The position numbers and the translations under genes were made by a program. A stretch of 7,572 nt of DNA from NCBI GenBank assembly GCA_003554345.1, contig PWGE01000122.1, forward strand, positions 1-7,572, written 5' to 3'. Below, piece after piece: positions 1 to 6,263 of this stretch; within the stretch, counting starts at the first letter, position 1, and each line of letters opens with the position of its first letter. The notes beneath the pieces were generated by a model. The model did no database searches and was not told the origin of the DNA. It saw only the letters and a program-made list of their open reading frames with translations. The stretch comes from Candidatus Sumerlaeota bacterium. GTDB taxonomy: Bacteria; Sumerlaeota; T1SED10-198M.

Positions 1-1017
1 ATAAAGGGTGGTGGATTTACCACTTCCGGTAGGTCCCGTCACCAGTACCATGCCGTATGGTTTTCGAATATTACGCTCAAATGTTTTCAGGTTCTTGGAC
101 TCGAATCCCAGCTGGGTGAGATCAAGCATTAAGTTGCTTTTGTCCAGTAACCGCATAACTATTTTTTCGCCATAGACGGTGGGGATAGTGGAAACTCGCA
201 CGTCTACCTTATGATTGCCGGATTTAATGGTGAAGCGGCCATCCTGGGGGAGCCGCTTTTCGGCGATATCAAGATCAGATATGATTTTTATCCGGGATAA
301 AATGGCGTTTTGCATTCTTTTGGGAGGAGGAGGCATTTCATTGAGAGCTCCATCAATGCGGTGCCGAACCCGAAAGTCATTCTCATAGGGCTCAAAGTGG
401 ATGTCACTGGCTCGATTTTTGATGGCTTCTGCTATTATCATATTGACCAGCTTGACCACAGGCGCCGCTTCTACACTTATTTCGTCTATGTCCGGTTCAG
501 AATCTTCTTCTTCATTAACATATTCCGGGTCATCGGACTGCTCTTTTTCTTCTATCGATTTTATCATTTCATTCATGGCGTTTTCATTCCCGAAATATTT
601 TTCAATGGTTTCCTGAATATCGGATTCGAATGAAATGACCGGAATGATCTCGCATTTGGTGAGTAATTTCAGCTCATCCATGAGAAAAATGTCTGAGGGA
701 TCAGAAAGAGCAATCGTTAAGGTGTTGCCTGTTTTATCAACAGGTACGATTTTGTACTTGTGGATGATTTTTTCCGGGATGGATCGTAAAATCTGGGGAT
801 CGATTTCGTAATGGGAAAGAATGATGAAGGGTACTTTCTGGATTTTACCCAGTTTAGAAGCCACTTCCCATTCAGGAACGAACTCCATGTCGATAAGAAT
901 TTTGCCAAGGCTCTTTTTTGTTTCTTTCTGTTCCTGTTCAGCTTCCTGAATTTGTTCGTCGGTCAGGAAGCCTTCTTCCTTGAGCTCTTTGACTAATTTT
1001 TGTTCAATCTTTGTCAT
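1..1017 (-). CDS. pilB: Type IV pilus assembly / type II secretion ATPase (PilB/GspE family), 3' end missing
   Basis: Cytoplasmic hexameric ATPase that drives pilus (PilB) or pseudopilus (GspE) assembly at the inner membrane. The frame runs off the left edge after 339 codons; family members are usually about 500-600 residues, so the Walker B, Asp box and zinc-binding parts are outside. Seen: an N-terminal T2SSE_N/MshEN-like region at about residues 1-143, an acidic linker at about 155-180 rich in Glu and Asp, then the start of the ATPase region with ASDIHFEP (203-210), RVRHRIDG (216-223), RLPQDGR (255-261) and GEKIVMRLLD (283-292). The Walker A motif GPTGSGKSTTLY (328-339) ends at the window edge. 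The Walker lysine at about 334 fits PilB/MshE proteins, which have a longer N-terminus than many GspE proteins, so I prefer PilB, but GspE is not excluded. The ATG overlaps the nadD stop as ATGA and has no clear ribosome binding site, which suggests coupled translation. Confidence 0.9.
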   Translation of the reverse strand, partial: MTKIEQKLVKELKEEGFLTDEQIQEAEQEQKETKKSLGKILIDMEFVPEWEVASKLGKIQKVPFIILSHYEIDPQILRSIPEKIIHKYKIVPVDKTGNTLTIALSDPSDIFLMDELKLLTKCEIIPVISFESDIQETIEKYFGNENAMNEMIKSIEEKEQSDDPEYVNEEEDSEPDIDEISVEAAPVVKLVNMIIAEAIKNRASDIHFEPYENDFRVRHRIDGALNEMPPPPKRMQNAILSRIKIISDLDIAEKRLPQDGRFTIKSGNHKVDVRVSTIPTVYGEKIVMRLLDKSNLMLDLTQLGFESKNLKTFERNIRKPYGMVLVTGPTGSGKSTTLY

Positions 1018-1616
1018 GATAGGTAAAGTCTATTTTTCTGAATATAATCTTCTACCTGCGGAGGTACAATATACCGAATTGATTTCCCCGTCTGTAAACA
1101 TTCTCTGATAAATGTTGATGATATCTCAATTATCGGATTTTTCAAGCGTATAATCTGTTCTTCATTGATATGTGGGGTTTTTCTCTCCCGGAAAAATCTT
1201 CGAAATACTGTGAGGGTGCATTTGTCTATTATTTTATCATATTTTTTCCAGGTCATAAATTCTTCCAGGGAATCTTCACCTATTAATAAGTAGAGATCTT
1301 TTACCTCGCATTCTTCCAGAAGATGATTTATAGTATCAATGGTATAAGAAACCCCCTTGCGCCGTATTTCATAATCGCTCAGCAAAAAGGAATTATTATT
1401 TCCCACGGCAAGTCTGGTCATTTCATAGCGCTGCTGGAAGGTTGCGCCCTCTGAAAGAGGTTTGTGGGGCGGGGTGTATGCCGGCATAAAAAGGATGCGG
1501 GGAATGTCCAGGTTGTTGAGCACATATTGAGCTAATATCAGGTGGCCATTGTGAATGGGATCGAATGAACCCCCAAACAGGCAAAGACGTTCTGGATATT
1601 GTTGTGTTTTATTCAC
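1014..1616 (-). CDS. nadD: Nicotinate-mononucleotide adenylyltransferase NadD
   Basis: Transfers AMP from ATP to nicotinate mononucleotide, giving deamido-NAD in the cytoplasm; an essential step of NAD synthesis. The 200-residue protein has the usual family length. It shows the nucleotidyltransferase signature GGSFDPIHNGH (15-25), PPHKP (49-53) in the substrate loop, the DYEI...SYTIDT stretch (81-95), LIGEDS (111-116) followed by W123, and the C-terminal ISSTFIR motif (165-171), the family's second ATP-binding signature. The start is a GTG at 1616-1614; no better in-frame start lies between it and the signature motif, and an AGGGG sequence about 12 nt upstream, inside proA, is a weak candidate ribosome binding site. 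The gene overlaps the end of proA by 8 nt and its TGA overlaps the ATG of the downstream pilB-like gene, so it looks co-translated with both. Confidence 0.96.
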   Translation of the reverse strand: MNKTQQYPERLCLFGGSFDPIHNGHLILAQYVLNNLDIPRILFMPAYTPPHKPLSEGATFQQRYEMTRLAVGNNNSFLLSDYEIRRKGVSYTIDTINHLLEECEVKDLYLLIGEDSLEEFMTWKKYDKIIDKCTLTVFRRFFRERKTPHINEEQIIRLKNPIIEISSTFIRECLQTGKSIRYIVPPQVEDYIQKNRLYLS

Positions 1617-2877
1617 GAAGATGATTTTCCCCTAAAACAATATATTTGGTCGTGGTGAGGTCTTCCAGTCCCATGGGACCCCGGGCATGAAGTTTGTCAG
1701 TGCTGATACCTATTTCCGCACCCAGACCAAACTGATGTCCATCACTTAATCGGGTTGAGGTATTGACAAAAACGCAGGCTGAATCAACGTGCTCGATGAA
1801 ATACTTTGATTGCCAGTAGCTATCGGTAAGAATAGAATCAGTATGATGTGATCCATACGTGTTAATGTGTTCTACTGCTTTTTCGATGGAGGGCACAATT
1901 TTCACCGCCAGGATACGGTCAAGATATTCTGTCCTCCAGTCTTCTTCAGTTGCCTCCGGACAGGGTATGTTTTCTTTCTCGAGTATTTCCCGGGTCTGGA
2001 GACAACCTCGCAGTTCTACCCCCTGGTGATGGAGTTCTCTGGCAACCGCCGGCAGAAACTGTGGGGCGGCTTTTTCGTGGATAAGCAGCGATTCCAGCGC
2101 ATTACACACTGACAGCCGCTGCATCTTGGAGTTAACCGTGACCTGCCTTGCGTGATCAAAGTTTACCTGATCATCGACATAAATATGGCAGATGCCGTCA
2201 TAATGCTTGATAACCGGTATATGAGAATTTTCTACAACGGTTTGAATCAAACCTTTTCCTCCCCGGGGTATGATAAGGTCGATCCATTGATTCTGTTTGA
2301 GGAGAATGGGGACCAGTTCCCGGTCGGGAGTTTCGATAAATTGGACACAGCCGGCAGAAAGGTCTTCCTCCACCAGCACATCTTTGATAATATCCACGAT
2401 GGCTTTATTGGAATGCAGGGCTTCTTTTCCACCTCGCAAAATAATGGCGTTGGAACTTTTAAAACAGAGTCCGGCGGCATCTGACGTTACATTGGGACGC
2501 GCTTCATAAATGATACCCACTACTCCGATAGGAACACGCATGCGTCCCACTTTCATACCGTTGGGACGGGTTTTCATGTTGACGACTTCTCCCACAGGAT
2601 CAGGGAGTGCTGCTATTTCCTTTAAACATTGGGCCATTTCTCCAATGCGCTTGTCGGTCAGTTCAAGCCTGTCCAGTAATGCCTGGTTCAGTCCGGATTC
2701 TTTCCCTTTTTCCAGGTCTTTATTATTTTCGGCCTGTAAATCTTTCTTGCGCTCTTCCAGTGCGCCGGCAATTTTCAGTAAAACCTTATTCTTTTTTTCC
2801 GTAGAAATACCCATTATCTGGTTTGCCGCCTCTTTGGCTTCCCGGCAGAGATTCTGAATATACTTTTCTTTTTCCAT
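1609..2877 (-). CDS. proA: Gamma-glutamyl phosphate reductase ProA
   Basis: NADPH-dependent reduction of gamma-glutamyl phosphate to glutamate-5-semialdehyde, the second step of proline synthesis; an aldehyde-dehydrogenase-fold enzyme. With the start chosen here the protein has 422 residues, the usual length. Seen: YEARPNVTSDAAGLCFKSSN (124-143) with RGGKEA following, DLIIPRGG (200-207), the catalytic cysteine C258 in QRLSVCNALESLL, STRLSDGHQFGLGAEIGIST (374-393) and HARGPMGLEDLTTTKY (397-412). An upstream in-frame ATG at 2895 exists, but the perfect Shine-Dalgarno AAAGGAGGA lies between it and the ATG at 2877, with 7 nt between AGGAGG and the ATG, so 2877 is the real start. It is separated from proB by the flavoprotein gene, with 35 nt to that gene's stop, and overlaps nadD at its 3' end. 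Confidence 0.97.
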   Translation of the reverse strand: MEKEKYIQNLCREAKEAANQIMGISTEKKNKVLLKIAGALEERKKDLQAENNKDLEKGKESGLNQALLDRLELTDKRIGEMAQCLKEIAALPDPVGEVVNMKTRPNGMKVGRMRVPIGVVGIIYEARPNVTSDAAGLCFKSSNAIILRGGKEALHSNKAIVDIIKDVLVEEDLSAGCVQFIETPDRELVPILLKQNQWIDLIIPRGGKGLIQTVVENSHIPVIKHYDGICHIYVDDQVNFDHARQVTVNSKMQRLSVCNALESLLIHEKAAPQFLPAVARELHHQGVELRGCLQTREILEKENIPCPEATEEDWRTEYLDRILAVKIVPSIEKAVEHINTYGSHHTDSILTDSYWQSKYFIEHVDSACVFVNTSTRLSDGHQFGLGAEIGISTDKLHARGPMGLEDLTTTKYIVLGENHLRE

Positions 2878-2883
2878 ACAAAG

Positions 2884-2892
2884 TCCTCCTTT
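2884..2892 (-). promoter_or_regulatory. Strong ribosome binding site of proA
   Basis: The minus strand reads AAAGGAGGA here, a near-complete anti-16S match ending 6 nt before the ATG at 2877. It decides the proA start against the longer frame beginning at 2895, which would encode the ribosome binding site itself. It is the strongest such site in the window. Confidence 0.85.
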
Positions 2893-2912
2893 CATGAACT
2901 ATTATAAAACGA

Positions 2913-3632
2913 TTATGATTTTTTTATTTTTGTTAGCCAGTACTGGTTTATCATCTTTCTGTACATTTTAGCGGAAATCAGGGGTTCATTTATTTCCTCC
3001 TGACTTTCTGCTTTGATAAATCCATTTCTTACGACTTCTTTCCCTGCTTTTTGAAGGAGTTTTTTATAATTTTCCACTTTTTCTTTCAGAGAGGATACCG
3101 GGAATCTCATAAGTTCGCCTGCTCCGCAGTAAATTTCACCACTGATTTCTGTTTGAAAATTTCTGGCAATCCTTTTAAAAAGCAGTTCTAAAACCTGAAA
3201 GTGGCTGAATTCAGGGAATCCGCTGCTTGCTATTACCACCAGCCGGGGGGAGGTTTCATAACGACGGGGATGGACGCTTTCTCCACTTTCATCCTCTTTA
3301 AAAAAGGGCTCCACCAGGGGAAGAAGTCTTTCCAGGAATTTCTTCATAAGGGCGGAAATAGTATCCACGTAGAGTGGAGTTGCCAGAACAGCAATATGAG
3401 AATCACGAAAAGCTTTTATGAGTTCTGTCATATTGTCTTTCAATATACATTGACCCGGGGTTTCAGTCCAGCAGTTAAAACAGGCTTTGCAATACTGTAT
3501 GTGATAATCCTTTAAAAAATAACGTTCAGTTCTTGCCCCTTCTTTTTCACATCCTTTCAGGAATTCTTCTACAAGCAGATTTGTGTTGCCTTCTGCGCCC
3601 CTGATACTGCCATTGAAAGCCGCTATATTCAT
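2913..3632 (-). CDS. Iron-sulfur flavoprotein of the NADPH-dependent FMN reductase / flavodoxin-fold family
   Basis: A 239-residue protein with the flavodoxin-like start MNIAAFNGSIRGAEGNTNLL (1-20), where the GSIR..GNT loop is expected to hold FMN phosphate. A compact cysteine motif follows: C48, C51, C54 and C62 (CX2CX2CX7C, ending QCILKDNM). This fits the CX2CX2CX4-7C pattern of archaeal and anaerobe iron-sulfur flavoproteins (Isf), which bind FMN and a [4Fe-4S] cluster and act in electron transfer or oxygen defence. ATPLYVDTISALMKKFLERL (84-103) is the usual second flavin-site strand and helix. SSGFPEFSHF (136-145) and YCGAGEL (168-174) mark the C-terminal half; their role is unknown to me. 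No signal peptide or membrane segment is seen, so it is likely cytoplasmic. The ATG lies 2 nt after the proB stop, with a weak GAGAG site 8-9 nt upstream, so it is probably translated with proB. The substrate cannot be read from sequence; a link to proline synthesis is only positional. Confidence 0.88.
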   Translation of the reverse strand: MNIAAFNGSIRGAEGNTNLLVEEFLKGCEKEGARTERYFLKDYHIQYCKACFNCWTETPGQCILKDNMTELIKAFRDSHIAVLATPLYVDTISALMKKFLERLLPLVEPFFKEDESGESVHPRRYETSPRLVVIASSGFPEFSHFQVLELLFKRIARNFQTEISGEIYCGAGELMRFPVSSLKEKVENYKKLLQKAGKEVVRNGFIKAESQEEINEPLISAKMYRKMINQYWLTKIKKS

Positions 3633-3634
3633 GG

Positions 3635-4750
3635 TTATTGTCTCTCTATCAAAACCATATTATTTCTATGAATCACTTCCGTGCTGGTGCAATAGCCCAG
3701 CAATGTCTCGATATCGCTGCTTTTGTGTCCTTTAATTTTGTTGATTTCGTGCGAGGAATAGGAGGTAAAGCCCTTTGCAATGACCTTTCCTTTTCTGTCC
3801 GATATTTTTATAACATCTCCTTCCTGAAAAGTCCCTTCAACTTTTACGATTCCGGAAGGTAACAGGCTTTTGCCCCTGGAGACAATAGCCTCACGAGCCC
3901 CTTCGTCCACGATAATTTTTTTGCCTCGGGCGGCTCTGTTGTAAATGATCCATTTTTCACGGGAACTCAAGGAGCATTCACGACAGGAAATGAGGGTGCC
4001 CACACTTTTCTTCTCCAGGAGGTCCTGGATGACATTTTTGCGTTTCCCATTGGCAATATGTACCTGGATCCCTGCATTGACAGCCATTTGAGCAGCTTCC
4101 AGCTTGGAAGACATTCCACCAGTCCCCATTTCTGACGTTTTTGCATCCGACATGTTGTAATAAGTATCATCAAAGTTTTCAATAACGGGGATTATCTGTG
4201 CATCGGGATAACAGGCGGGATTTTTATCATAAAGCCCCTCCACAGTGGTGAGCAGAATCAATAAATCAGCATCGAGTTTTATCGCGACAAGGGAGCTGAG
4301 AAGGTCGTTATCACCGTACCGCAGTTCTTCGGTGGCAACACTGTCGTTTTCATTGATAATAGGGATGACTTTGCTTTCAAAAAGACGTTGTAAAGTATTG
4401 CGGGCGTTTAGGAAACGACGGCGTTTCTCCAGATCATCGCGGGATAAAAGTACCTGGGCGATGGGAATATCATGTTTTGCAAATAAAGTGGCGTAGGTAT
4501 GGATGAGTTTTCCCTGTCCAATAGCTGCCAGTGCCTGTTTTTCAACAATTTCCTTCGGACGGGTGGAAAGTTTCAGTTCCCGTAATCCTGAACTGACAGC
4601 ACCAGAAGTTACCACGCACACAGAAACACCGTTTTTGTGAAGAGAGGCTAATTGTGAGACAAGATTTTTTAAAACCGGCAAGTCAAATTGATTTTGAGCA
4701 CAATCCATGACGCCGCTTCCAATTTTTACCACGATTCGTCTGTATTCCAT
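3635..4750 (-). CDS. proB: Glutamate 5-kinase ProB with C-terminal PUA domain
   Basis: ATP-dependent phosphorylation of L-glutamate to gamma-glutamyl phosphate, the first and normally feedback-controlled step of proline synthesis. The 371-residue protein has the two-domain form: an amino acid kinase domain (about 1-255) and a PUA domain (about 275-355). Motifs: VVKIGSGVM (7-15), VVTSGAVSSG (47-56), FLNARNTL (113-120), NENDSV (133-138), GDND (146-149), GTGGMSSK (209-216), VDEGAREAIVSRGKSLLPSG (281-300) and HRNNMVL (361-367). D106 and E142 align by eye with E. coli D107 and E143, positions where mutations relieve proline inhibition, so feedback control is probably kept (inference). I chose the ATG at 4750: it places the first strand at the normal distance from the N-terminus and has a weak GGGAAG/AAGAAAG site upstream. 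The longer frame from 4789 adds 13 unusual residues and has no ribosome binding site. It is 2 nt from the flavoprotein gene. Confidence 0.96.
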   Translation of the reverse strand: MEYRRIVVKIGSGVMDCAQNQFDLPVLKNLVSQLASLHKNGVSVCVVTSGAVSSGLRELKLSTRPKEIVEKQALAAIGQGKLIHTYATLFAKHDIPIAQVLLSRDDLEKRRRFLNARNTLQRLFESKVIPIINENDSVATEELRYGDNDLLSSLVAIKLDADLLILLTTVEGLYDKNPACYPDAQIIPVIENFDDTYYNMSDAKTSEMGTGGMSSKLEAAQMAVNAGIQVHIANGKRKNVIQDLLEKKSVGTLISCRECSLSSREKWIIYNRAARGKKIIVDEGAREAIVSRGKSLLPSGIVKVEGTFQEGDVIKISDRKGKVIAKGFTSYSSHEINKIKGHKSSDIETLLGYCTSTEVIHRNNMVLIERQ

Positions 4751-4787
4751 TGTTCTATATCTTTCTTCCCTTACATTTAGAGAGAAC

Positions 4788-4793
4788 ATTATA
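4788..4793 (-). promoter_or_regulatory. Possible -10 element ahead of proB
   Basis: The 65-nt gap between mtaB and proB is very AT-rich and on the minus strand contains TATATAATG, including a perfect TATAAT about 37 nt before the proB ATG. At 17-nt spacing the -35 position reads ATTTAA, a poor match, and no other good -35 box is seen. It could give proB its own transcript, but AT-rich gaps produce such hexamers by chance. Confidence 0.25.
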
Positions 4794-4815
4794 TATAACT
4801 ATATCTAAATTTAAA

Positions 4816-6132
4816 TCATGAGGTGCTTCCGGGAGCAGATGACTTCCGGCAATAAGAGGGTAATGAATCCGGGGAGTCTTCCCGTTGAGAAAGGAGGATA
4901 ATCTCCTTTTCTTTCTGTTGAACCTCAAGTCCCTTAACCCGGCATATGAGGTTGGATTTTACCGGCTGAGATGCTGGTACTACAATGTTGAGGTAGTTAT
5001 CACTGTAACCCCGCACGTATCCATGGTGATGAGTTTCAGTAAGCATGGAAAAAGTTTTATGGCGCATACGTGCATAAAACCGGTAAACAGAGCGGGTACT
5101 CTCTTTTCTGAGGACAGCTGCTCTGCGTTTGATTTCGGAAGGTGAAGGATATTTTTCCATGGAAGCAGCGCGGGTAAATGGACGGGGCGAATAAGGGAAG
5201 ATATGGGCTCTTACAAAATCGAATTCCTCAAAAATTTGCCGGGTTTGTTCGAAATCTTCTGGAGTTTCGCCGGGAAAGCCGGCTATTATATCGGTGGAAA
5301 TTCCTATCAAGGGTATTTTCTGGCGAAGCTGATGGAGAGTATGCAGGAAGTCTTCCCGTGTATAGGAGCGATTCATTTTGTGCAAAATTGTATTACTGCC
5401 GCTTTGCAGTGGTATATGCAGGTGACGGCAAAAAGCAGGGGATTGAAGGAGTTCAATAAGATCGGGTGTTACTTCGTTCCATTCAATGGAACTCAGTCGG
5501 ATGCGTTCAAAATCAAAACGATCTTGTGTTTCCCGAAGTAAATCTGTTAGAGTCGTCCGTGTGGATAATCCTTTACCATACTGACCGATATGAATGCCTG
5601 TAAAAACAATTTCCCGGTATCCCTGTTCTTTTACTCTTTTCAGTTCAGTAAATATTTCATCAGGATGTCGACTTCGGGAGGATCCCCGTACGTAAGGAAC
5701 GATGCAATAGGAACAATAGTGCTCGCAGCCGTCCTGAATTTTTATAAAAGCACGAGTGCGACTGCTGAAAGGAGGAGAATATTCCTTGCCGGTATGTTCC
5801 CTGAAGGGAAAGAGTTCTTCCCAGGTGGTCTCATTTTCGCGGGGAACCACTACAATGCCTTCAATTCGGGATGTGCCGGAGAGAAGGAGGCGCCTGGCGT
5901 AACAGCCGGTGACAATAATTGTAGCCCCGGGGTTTTGCCTCTGACAGCGACGGATATAGCTGCGGATTTTCTGTTCACTGCGGGAAGTGACCGAACATCC
6001 ATTGATGATAATATTCTCAGCCTTGTGGGGTGATTCAATATGATAGCCGCGCCGGCAGAGGTGTTCTCCGAGCCTTCGGGAATCGTACTGGTTGACCTTA
6101 CATCCAAAAGTTTTTATGTAAAAGGTGTTCAT
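4816..6132 (-). CDS. mtaB: tRNA (N6-threonylcarbamoyladenosine37-C2) methylthiotransferase MtaB
   Basis: A radical-SAM enzyme that converts t6A37 to ms2t6A37 in tRNAs reading ANN codons, best known for tRNA-Lys. The 438-residue protein has all three family domains. The N-terminal UPF0004 domain carries cluster cysteines C11 (in TFGCKVNQYDS), C46 (NGCSVTS) and C77 (VTGCYARR). The radical-SAM domain has C136, C140 and C143 (DGCEHYCSYCIVPYVRG), then FTGIHIGQYG (177-186), HIPLQSGS (239-246) and GFPGETPEDF (285-294). A TRAM-like RNA-binding region spans about 357-415. GCKVNQYDS and FPYSPRPFT (312-320) favour MtaB over MiaB or RimO. A Ser/Pro-rich tail follows at about 418-438. An in-frame TAA two codons upstream fixes the ATG as the earliest start. 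It has no visible ribosome binding site of its own, but its ATG overlaps the stop of a mini-ORF as ATGA. Its neighbour thrS charges threonine, which is also the amino acid used to build t6A. Confidence 0.94.
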   Translation of the reverse strand: MNTFYIKTFGCKVNQYDSRRLGEHLCRRGYHIESPHKAENIIINGCSVTSRSEQKIRSYIRRCQRQNPGATIIVTGCYARRLLLSGTSRIEGIVVVPRENETTWEELFPFREHTGKEYSPPFSSRTRAFIKIQDGCEHYCSYCIVPYVRGSSRSRHPDEIFTELKRVKEQGYREIVFTGIHIGQYGKGLSTRTTLTDLLRETQDRFDFERIRLSSIEWNEVTPDLIELLQSPAFCRHLHIPLQSGSNTILHKMNRSYTREDFLHTLHQLRQKIPLIGISTDIIAGFPGETPEDFEQTRQIFEEFDFVRAHIFPYSPRPFTRAASMEKYPSPSEIKRRAAVLRKESTRSVYRFYARMRHKTFSMLTETHHHGYVRGYSDNYLNIVVPASQPVKSNLICRVKGLEVQQKEKEIILLSQREDSPDSLPSYCRKSSAPGSTS

Positions 6133-6197
6133 ATTTTATTGATTTCAGGGTGTGGTGTCTTTTTGATCCGTCTCTTAATAGAAGACATGCCAGTCAC
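6129..6197 (-). CDS. Possible 22-codon leader ORF coupled to mtaB
   Basis: A GTG-started frame (6197-6195), with an internal ATG at 6188, encodes a basic peptide containing MSSIKRRIKK and ending in EINKI. Its TGA overlaps the mtaB ATG as ATGA. A GGAAGGAAA Shine-Dalgarno lies 5 nt before the GTG (AAGGA core with 7-nt spacing), whereas mtaB itself has none. That arrangement suggests the mini-ORF serves mainly to deliver ribosomes to mtaB. The same frame is open all the way back to the thrS TGA, which warns that it could be chance or decayed coding sequence. I recognise no family in the peptide. Confidence 0.35.
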   Translation of the reverse strand: MTGMSSIKRRIKKTPHPEINKI

Positions 6198-6202
6198 TGA
6201 GA

Positions 6203-6211
6203 TTTCCTTCC
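6203..6211 (-). promoter_or_regulatory. Ribosome binding site in the thrS-mtaB gap
   Basis: The minus strand reads GGAAGGAAA, with the AAGGA core 7 nt before a GTG at 6197. It sits about 70 nt upstream of the mtaB ATG, too far to serve mtaB directly, so it only makes sense if the mini-ORF at 6129-6197 is translated. Confidence 0.4.
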
Positions 6212-6263
6212 CATGACCGTATCTTTTTTTGTTCTGGGAGAAAAGTAAACGGGGAGAGGTGAA

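Noticed and set aside
2878-2895. Longer proA reading frame starting at the ATG at 2895.
   Set aside because: It would translate through the perfect Shine-Dalgarno and has no ribosome binding site of its own; the ATG at 2877 is correctly spaced.
2901-2906. A second TATAAT on the minus strand in the gap between the flavoprotein gene and proA.
   Set aside because: No -35-like sequence stands at a suitable distance, the surrounding sequence is simply A/T-rich, and the neighbouring genes look co-transcribed.
4751-4789. Longer proB reading frame starting at the ATG at 4789.
   Set aside because: The extra 13 residues are not typical of ProB, there is no ribosome binding site before that ATG, and it overlaps the possible -10 hexamer.
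5590-6033. 147-codon plus-strand open frame opposite mtaB, and other plus-strand frames opposite nearly every gene.
   Set aside because: Each lies fully antisense to a gene with clear family motifs, and their translations show no recognisable domain; they are shadows of the coding strand.
6170-6186. Small inverted repeat (GTCTT / AGGAC-like, read as GUCUU with GAGAC) inside the mini-ORF before mtaB.
   Set aside because: Only about 5 pairs with one G-U and a 7-nt loop, no T-run after it; too weak for a terminator or regulatory hairpin.
6213-6263. Possible promoter after thrS (TTTACT with an A-rich -10 region).
   Set aside because: At 17-nt spacing the -10 position reads AAAGAT, only three matches to consensus.
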